The position numbers and the translations under genes were made by a program. Below, in pieces: positions 60,226 to 64,000 of a DNA stretch of 64,000 nucleotides. The notes under the pieces were generated by a model. That model ran no database searches, had not been told where the DNA came from, and saw only the letters and a list, made by a program, of their open reading frames with translations. Positions within the stretch are counted from its first letter, which is position 1. Each line of letters begins with the position of its first letter. Source of the DNA: Bacillus haynesii (GTDB taxonomy: Bacteria > Bacillota > Bacilli > Bacillales > Bacillaceae); the NCBI RefSeq assembly GCF_001969855.1, contig NZ_MRBL01000006.1:62001-126000 (forward strand), written 5' to 3'.

Positions 60226-60257
60226 AAAAAATGGCGGCAGACACACGGCCGTCCTGC
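60226..60257 (-). terminator. Putative attenuator terminator in the guaA leader
   Basis: Minus-strand GGCAGGAC-ggccgtgt-GTCTGCC followed after four bases by TTTTTT, about 37 bases before the guaA ATG. Confidence 0.5.
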
Positions 60258-60266
60258 CCCCATTCA

Positions 60267-60289
60267 CGGGACAAGGCCCGGCTTGTCCG
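60267..60289 (-). other. Upstream hairpin in the guaA leader
   Basis: CGGACAAG-ccgggc-CTTGTCCCG hairpin in the untranslated leader; parts of neighbouring sequence (GGCTT/AAGCC, GGCAGG/CTGCC) allow competing folds. Confidence 0.5.
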
Positions 60290-60346
60290 ATAGATAAGCC
60301 GCCGAGCCTGCCAGCAAGAATATATAAGGGTTTTTAATATTCACTT

Positions 60347-60375
60347 ATTCTAACAATACGACTGAAAGCGGTCAA
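60347..60375 (-). promoter_or_regulatory. Sigma-A promoter of guaA
   Basis: TTGACC (60375-60370) and TAGAAT (60352-60347) with 17-base spacing; implies an untranslated leader of about 150 bases. Confidence 0.75.
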
Positions 60376-60377
60376 GA

Positions 60378-62603
60378 CTATCTCTTTTTAATTAAATTTT
60401 CCCATAACTCCGCCGAATCATTCCAAAGTTTTGCGGCGTCTTCCTTGCGATACAAAGCCCGTTCATATTGACGGGTCAAAGCCGTCATGTCCCCGCTTTG
60501 AAAGCGTTCATCAACCGTCTTCGCAAACTCGCGCAGCGTCTGGCCTTCTTCTTTGTGCATGCCTTGGCGCTTCAGCTGGCGGAGCAGCTCATCGTAAGCT
60601 TTGAAAAATACCGCGTCATCACGCCGTTTTTTCAGCCTGTTGATGATCATGTGCGGCATCCATTTTGCCCTTGTATAGTAAAGCACCGCTGCAAACGCCA
60701 GCAACAGGCCGAGTACGGCCGCACCAGTCAAAAGGGTGCGGTCTGCATCATCGCTTCCGGCACGGGAATCGGCTTTGGCATCATGCTTTGCCTGAGATTC
60801 GGGCTTTTCTTTGTTGTCTTGTTCTTTTGCATCCTGCGGACGCTGGCCTTCATCGTTTTTCTTAGCATCTTCTTTTTTATCAGAAGCCGCACCGGCTTGC
60901 TGACCGCTGGACTCTTCAACGAGCTGCTCCGGATTTAAAAAGCCTTTCGTCGGTTCAAACGTAACCCAGCCTTGTCCTTCAAAGTACACTTCAACCCAGG
61001 AGTGGGCATTGTTGTTTGTCACCTCGTACATCGTGCGTTTCCGGTCTGCCGTCGTTCCTGCATATTCACCGGATGTGTAGCCTTTCACCCAGCGGGCCGG
61101 TATTCCGGCCGACCGCAGCAGTACGATCATAGCTGTGGAGAAATTGTCGCAGTAGCCGATTTTCGTCTCAAATAAAAACTGATCGACGTAATCCTGGTCT
61201 CCTTTAGGAACAGCCACATCCTCCGTCTCATAAGAAAACTCGGAAGAACCGAGATACTTCTCAATCGCTTTCGCTTTGTCATATATATTATCTTCGTCTT
61301 TCGTTAAATCGCGCGCCAATGTTTTCACGCGGTCGGGAAGAGAAGTGGGAAGCTGCAGGTACTTCTCATGGCTCCTGCTCCATTTCCCCTCCGACTCCAA
61401 GCTGACCTTCCTCAGCTGATCGACGTCAAAGACAGGTGATTTATAGGTGACCGAATAGCTTTCCAGATTCCGAATGTCCGCGCCTGTCTTGCCGGCCGGT
61501 TTTATTTTCTCCGTGTTTAAGTTCATGCGGAGCGGCACAAAGAAATTGTTTAGTTTGATTTCAGTCATCCCGATCGGATACAGGACATGATCGTACTTAT
61601 AAGCCGGATCGATATCAACGATCGCTTTTCGCGTTTCGGTCTTCACGCTTTCGTCGTACCACTGGTAATCCAGCTTATCCTCGTCAAGCTGGATGGACGC
61701 GCCCGCTTTTTCGTCTTCAATCCAGCCTTTACCTGTATAGCGGCTTTTCGTTTCCACCCTGAAATAGCTTCGTTCATTTCCCTGCCATGTAAATACCCAT
61801 GTATCGTCCTTTGAAAATGGACCGCCCAATGCCTCATCATTCGTTCCATAGCCGACTTTGCTTTTGCCTGAGGAAGCAAAATCGCCGGTCGCAGCCGTCT
61901 GCAGAAACGGCACCGGATCAGGCCAGACGGGATCGGCTTTTGGCGAGACCGCGCCGATGCATACGGCAACGGCAGTCATCAATAAAAGCGGTGCAAACCA
62001 TTTGGCAAACCGTGATCTTGAGGATTTGAGCGCTTCTGATTCCCTGATCCGTTCCAAATACAGCAGGCCGAGAAGCAAAAAGCCGATCAGCACGATCCTG
62101 ACGATCGCATATGACGCGTCAAACGGCGTAAATGTATCGATCACCGCGATATAAACAACGGTCATGATAAAAAAGAATAAAATTCTGCGCTGATAGATCA
62201 CCCAGTAATGCAGCAAGTATACGAGCAGCCAAAGAAGGACGTAAAAGAGCAGCGTCCGAAACAACGGCGACATATCCCGCCACATGCCGGAGAAAATATA
62301 GGAGAAATTTTGATTCAAATCCTGAAAAAACAGGGCAATCCATGAAGGTGAAAACACCGATCCTTCGTAAAAAATCGTGTGCAGTGCTAACAGAACGAAG
62401 CCAAGGCTGACCGGAAATCTGATAAACCAAGGGACCTTAAAAAATGTAAGCAAAAATACAAGGGCAATAAACAAAATAAAAAAGACGGTGTGCCCCGTAT
62501 CGGTAAAATACTGCAAAGGACGCAGCCATTCCCACAGCAGCAAAAAGGTTAGCACATAAAAAAGCAGTAAACCGAACCTGTTTCTTTTTCCCCCGGACAA
62601 CAT
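60378..62603 (-). CDS. yebA: Transglutaminase-like membrane protein YebA
   Basis: 741 residues. Six to seven N-terminal helices (DUF3488-type, to about 215), an extracellular transglutaminase-like domain with the Cys of KIGYCDNFSTAMIVLLRSAG, the His of NNAHSWVEVYF and the Asp/Glu region of GWVTFEPTKGF, a Gln/Lys/Glu-rich linker (about 575-625), a final helix and a cytosolic DUF4129 tail. Conserved partner of yeaC and yeaD. The ATG at 62603, after GAGGTGAG, avoids overlap with yeaD. Its 3' end reaches to three bases from the guaA -35 box. Confidence 0.9.
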   Translation of the reverse strand: MLSGGKRNRFGLLLFYVLTFLLLWEWLRPLQYFTDTGHTVFFILFIALVFLLTFFKVPWFIRFPVSLGFVLLALHTIFYEGSVFSPSWIALFFQDLNQNFSYIFSGMWRDMSPLFRTLLFYVLLWLLVYLLHYWVIYQRRILFFFIMTVVYIAVIDTFTPFDASYAIVRIVLIGFLLLGLLYLERIRESEALKSSRSRFAKWFAPLLLMTAVAVCIGAVSPKADPVWPDPVPFLQTAATGDFASSGKSKVGYGTNDEALGGPFSKDDTWVFTWQGNERSYFRVETKSRYTGKGWIEDEKAGASIQLDEDKLDYQWYDESVKTETRKAIVDIDPAYKYDHVLYPIGMTEIKLNNFFVPLRMNLNTEKIKPAGKTGADIRNLESYSVTYKSPVFDVDQLRKVSLESEGKWSRSHEKYLQLPTSLPDRVKTLARDLTKDEDNIYDKAKAIEKYLGSSEFSYETEDVAVPKGDQDYVDQFLFETKIGYCDNFSTAMIVLLRSAGIPARWVKGYTSGEYAGTTADRKRTMYEVTNNNAHSWVEVYFEGQGWVTFEPTKGFLNPEQLVEESSGQQAGAASDKKEDAKKNDEGQRPQDAKEQDNKEKPESQAKHDAKADSRAGSDDADRTLLTGAAVLGLLLAFAAVLYYTRAKWMPHMIINRLKKRRDDAVFFKAYDELLRQLKRQGMHKEEGQTLREFAKTVDERFQSGDMTALTRQYERALYRKEDAAKLWNDSAELWENLIKKR

Positions 62604-62607
62604 TTTC

Positions 62608-63819
62608 TCACCTCGCTTCAGCAAAACCCCGGGAAAAATGTTCCCCGTAAATGACGTTCACTTCAATCCCCCGCGCTTTTAAATGTTGGACAGCCGCGCT
62701 TTCCTCGTTTGAGAGATCTCCACCTTTTTTCTTTACCAAACAAATGACGGGCCGTCCGCCGGAGAACGGTTTCTTCAAAGCCTGCACAAGTTCGTTGGTG
62801 ATGCGGCTTGTCACAATATATTTGACGGCTTTTCTCATATCGGGATGTCCCAATTCACCCTCTATCAGACTGTGAAACGGCTGGACTGCATCGCAGTCAG
62901 CAATCGCCAAGTAGTAAAACAGCTTTCTCAGCTGCTCTTCCCCCTGCCGAACCGGGAAGACATTCCGCTCCTTACCAATGGAAACAAGCCCTGCATTCGT
63001 CCCGCTTCTCATTGCCGAACGAATGATGGAAGCGGTAAACGTGACGATCTCTTCAAAAGCATCAGACGGGGACTGATCCATAAAGACGAGCAGGTCATCC
63101 CCTTTCGTCTGCTCAAATTCCTTCGTCATCAGCTGACTGCGCCGGGCTGACGTCTTCCAGTCGACCCATGCAAAACGGTCGCCAGGCTGATATTCTCTGA
63201 TACCTGACGCCATTGTGCTGTCCTTGCGGCGAAGCTCTGAAACGCGGCCTGCATGCTCGTCATAAGAGCCTCCGCTGGCGCGGTAAGCGATCTCCTGATA
63301 GGAAGGCAAAACAAGAAAGGAATCTTCCAATTGAATCTCGCATTCTCTTTCCAGCAGTCCGAGCGGATCACCTGTACGGACTCTGATGTTGGTTAAACGG
63401 TGGTCTCCTCTCGGAACCGAATCGATCGTGTACGCCATCTTAATTTCTTTGTTAAACCAAGGAAAGAGAAACTGTTTAGCCTCTGCCGAACCTCCGTTTC
63501 TCCCCAACGAATCAGGCAGGCAGTCTTCCACGATCATAAACATGATCGGAAAGGGCCATTTTCTCTTTAGCACGACGAAAGCCTCCAATTGATCACCCGC
63601 TTTATACTGCCCGCGGCTCAGCCTTCGCTCCGCTGTCATGTTCTTCAGCGGATAAAAGGCAAACAGGAAAGCGTAAAGCACAAAGGGAAGAAATGAGTAA
63701 AACAGAAACCAGCTGACAAATCCCCCTTGGAACATCGCATAGCAAAATGTTGAAGCAAACAGAAGAAACAGGATAAACAGCTTCCATCCGTACTTCACAA
63801 GACCAATGCGCTCTCTCAT
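62608..63819 (-). CDS. yeaD: DUF58 protein YeaD
   Basis: 403 residues with two N-terminal helices and the DUF58 signature region (GIREYQPGDRFAWVDWKTSA near 210 and a von Willebrand A-like DLLVFMDQS near 240). DUF58 proteins pair with MoxR-type AAA ATPases. Its ATG shares bases with the yeaC stop (TGATG), so the two are translationally coupled. Confidence 0.9.
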   Translation of the reverse strand: MRERIGLVKYGWKLFILFLLFASTFCYAMFQGGFVSWFLFYSFLPFVLYAFLFAFYPLKNMTAERRLSRGQYKAGDQLEAFVVLKRKWPFPIMFMIVEDCLPDSLGRNGGSAEAKQFLFPWFNKEIKMAYTIDSVPRGDHRLTNIRVRTGDPLGLLERECEIQLEDSFLVLPSYQEIAYRASGGSYDEHAGRVSELRRKDSTMASGIREYQPGDRFAWVDWKTSARRSQLMTKEFEQTKGDDLLVFMDQSPSDAFEEIVTFTASIIRSAMRSGTNAGLVSIGKERNVFPVRQGEEQLRKLFYYLAIADCDAVQPFHSLIEGELGHPDMRKAVKYIVTSRITNELVQALKKPFSGGRPVICLVKKKGGDLSNEESAAVQHLKARGIEVNVIYGEHFSRGFAEAR

Positions 63820-64000
63820 CAGTTGCTCATCGGCCTTCCGACGGGAACTTCCGTTTTTGACATAATGTCCCGAAGGACAGCTTCAGGCCGCTTTCCTTCA
63901 AATTTCGCCTCTGACCGCAGGATCATTCTGTGCGCAAGGGTAAAAGGCGCCAAGTATTGAATATCATCAGGAATGACATAATCGCGGTTATATAAAAATG
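63819..64000 (-). CDS. yeaC: MoxR-family AAA ATPase YeaC (C-terminal end only)
   Basis: The last 59 residues are visible: RDYVIPDDIQYLAPFTLAHR and the end of a MoxR lid domain (LRSEAKFEG). The remainder lies beyond the right edge. MoxR ATPases act as chaperone-like partners of DUF58 proteins. Together with yeaD and yebA it forms a conserved moxR-DUF58-transglutaminase operon. Confidence 0.85.
   Translation of the reverse strand, partial: FLYNRDYVIPDDIQYLAPFTLAHRMILRSEAKFEGKRPEAVLRDIMSKTEVPVGRPMSN

Noticed and set aside
60200..60346. A third purine riboswitch in front of guaA
   Set aside because: The conserved TATAATC...ATATGGCC and TCTACC core of the purine aptamer is absent.

Overview
The window is chromosomal DNA of a Bacillus of the licheniformis/paralicheniformis group. 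Gene order follows the Bacillus subtilis yeaC-yeaD-yebA-guaA-pbuG-yebC-yebE-yebG-pur-yerABC-pcrB-pcrA-ligA-camS-sapB-opuE-gatCAB-yerO-swrC-dgkB-rlmCD segment, read mostly on the minus strand. A secreted GH26 mannanase close to known B. licheniformis enzymes, a CYP109-type P450 and a yhf-type operon are added. Licheniformis and paralicheniformis cannot be separated by eye.

Layout from left to right. 1-0.9 kb: the 5' part of a beta-glucoside-family PTS permease behind a sigma-A promoter, a cre site and a RAT/terminator antitermination leader. 0.9-2.6 kb: a small accessory island with an MrcB-N/HNH endonuclease, placed at the 3' end of rlmCD and bounded on its far side by a decayed copy of the rlmCD 3' end. 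2.6-5 kb: rlmCD and dgkB. 5.1-7 kb: nucleoside hydrolase, GNAT acetyltransferase and a small membrane protein. 7.1-11.3 kb: swrC (RND exporter) and divergent yerO. 11.4-12.5 kb: mannanase. 12.5-15.7 kb: gatCAB. 16.2-18.6 kb: opuE and sapB.

18.8-27.5 kb is the most unusual part: nine AT-richer, tightly packed minus-strand genes matching, gene for gene, the uncharacterised Escherichia coli yhfZYUT-php-yhfSWX cluster, with a NagB-type deaminase added at the end. It has one strong promoter, two near-identical operator-like boxes and an internal cre-like site. A remnant of the camS 3' end plus its terminator remains on the far side, as if the block had been integrated at the camS 3' end.

27.5-37 kb: the pcrB-pcrA-ligA-camS operon, yerC, yerB, yerA and a small DUF2892-type protein. 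37.3-39.4 kb: an IS1182-family transposase relic, a yybP-ykoY (manganese) riboswitch controlling a 36-residue cationic peptide and a YybP-type lipoprotein, a 56-residue CxxC protein, and a GC-rich structured block between two identical terminators. 39.4-41.3 kb: cytochrome P450 and divergent TetR regulator.

41.4-54.5 kb: the complete purEKBCSQLFMNHD operon, carrying out IMP synthesis from PRPP, with PurR boxes and a purine riboswitch in its leader. Upstream are yebG, yebE, an FbpA-like small protein, yebC, pbuG (hypoxanthine/guanine permease with its own purine riboswitch and PurBox pair), guaA (GMP synthetase with an unexplained structured leader), then yebA, yeaD and the 3' end of yeaC.
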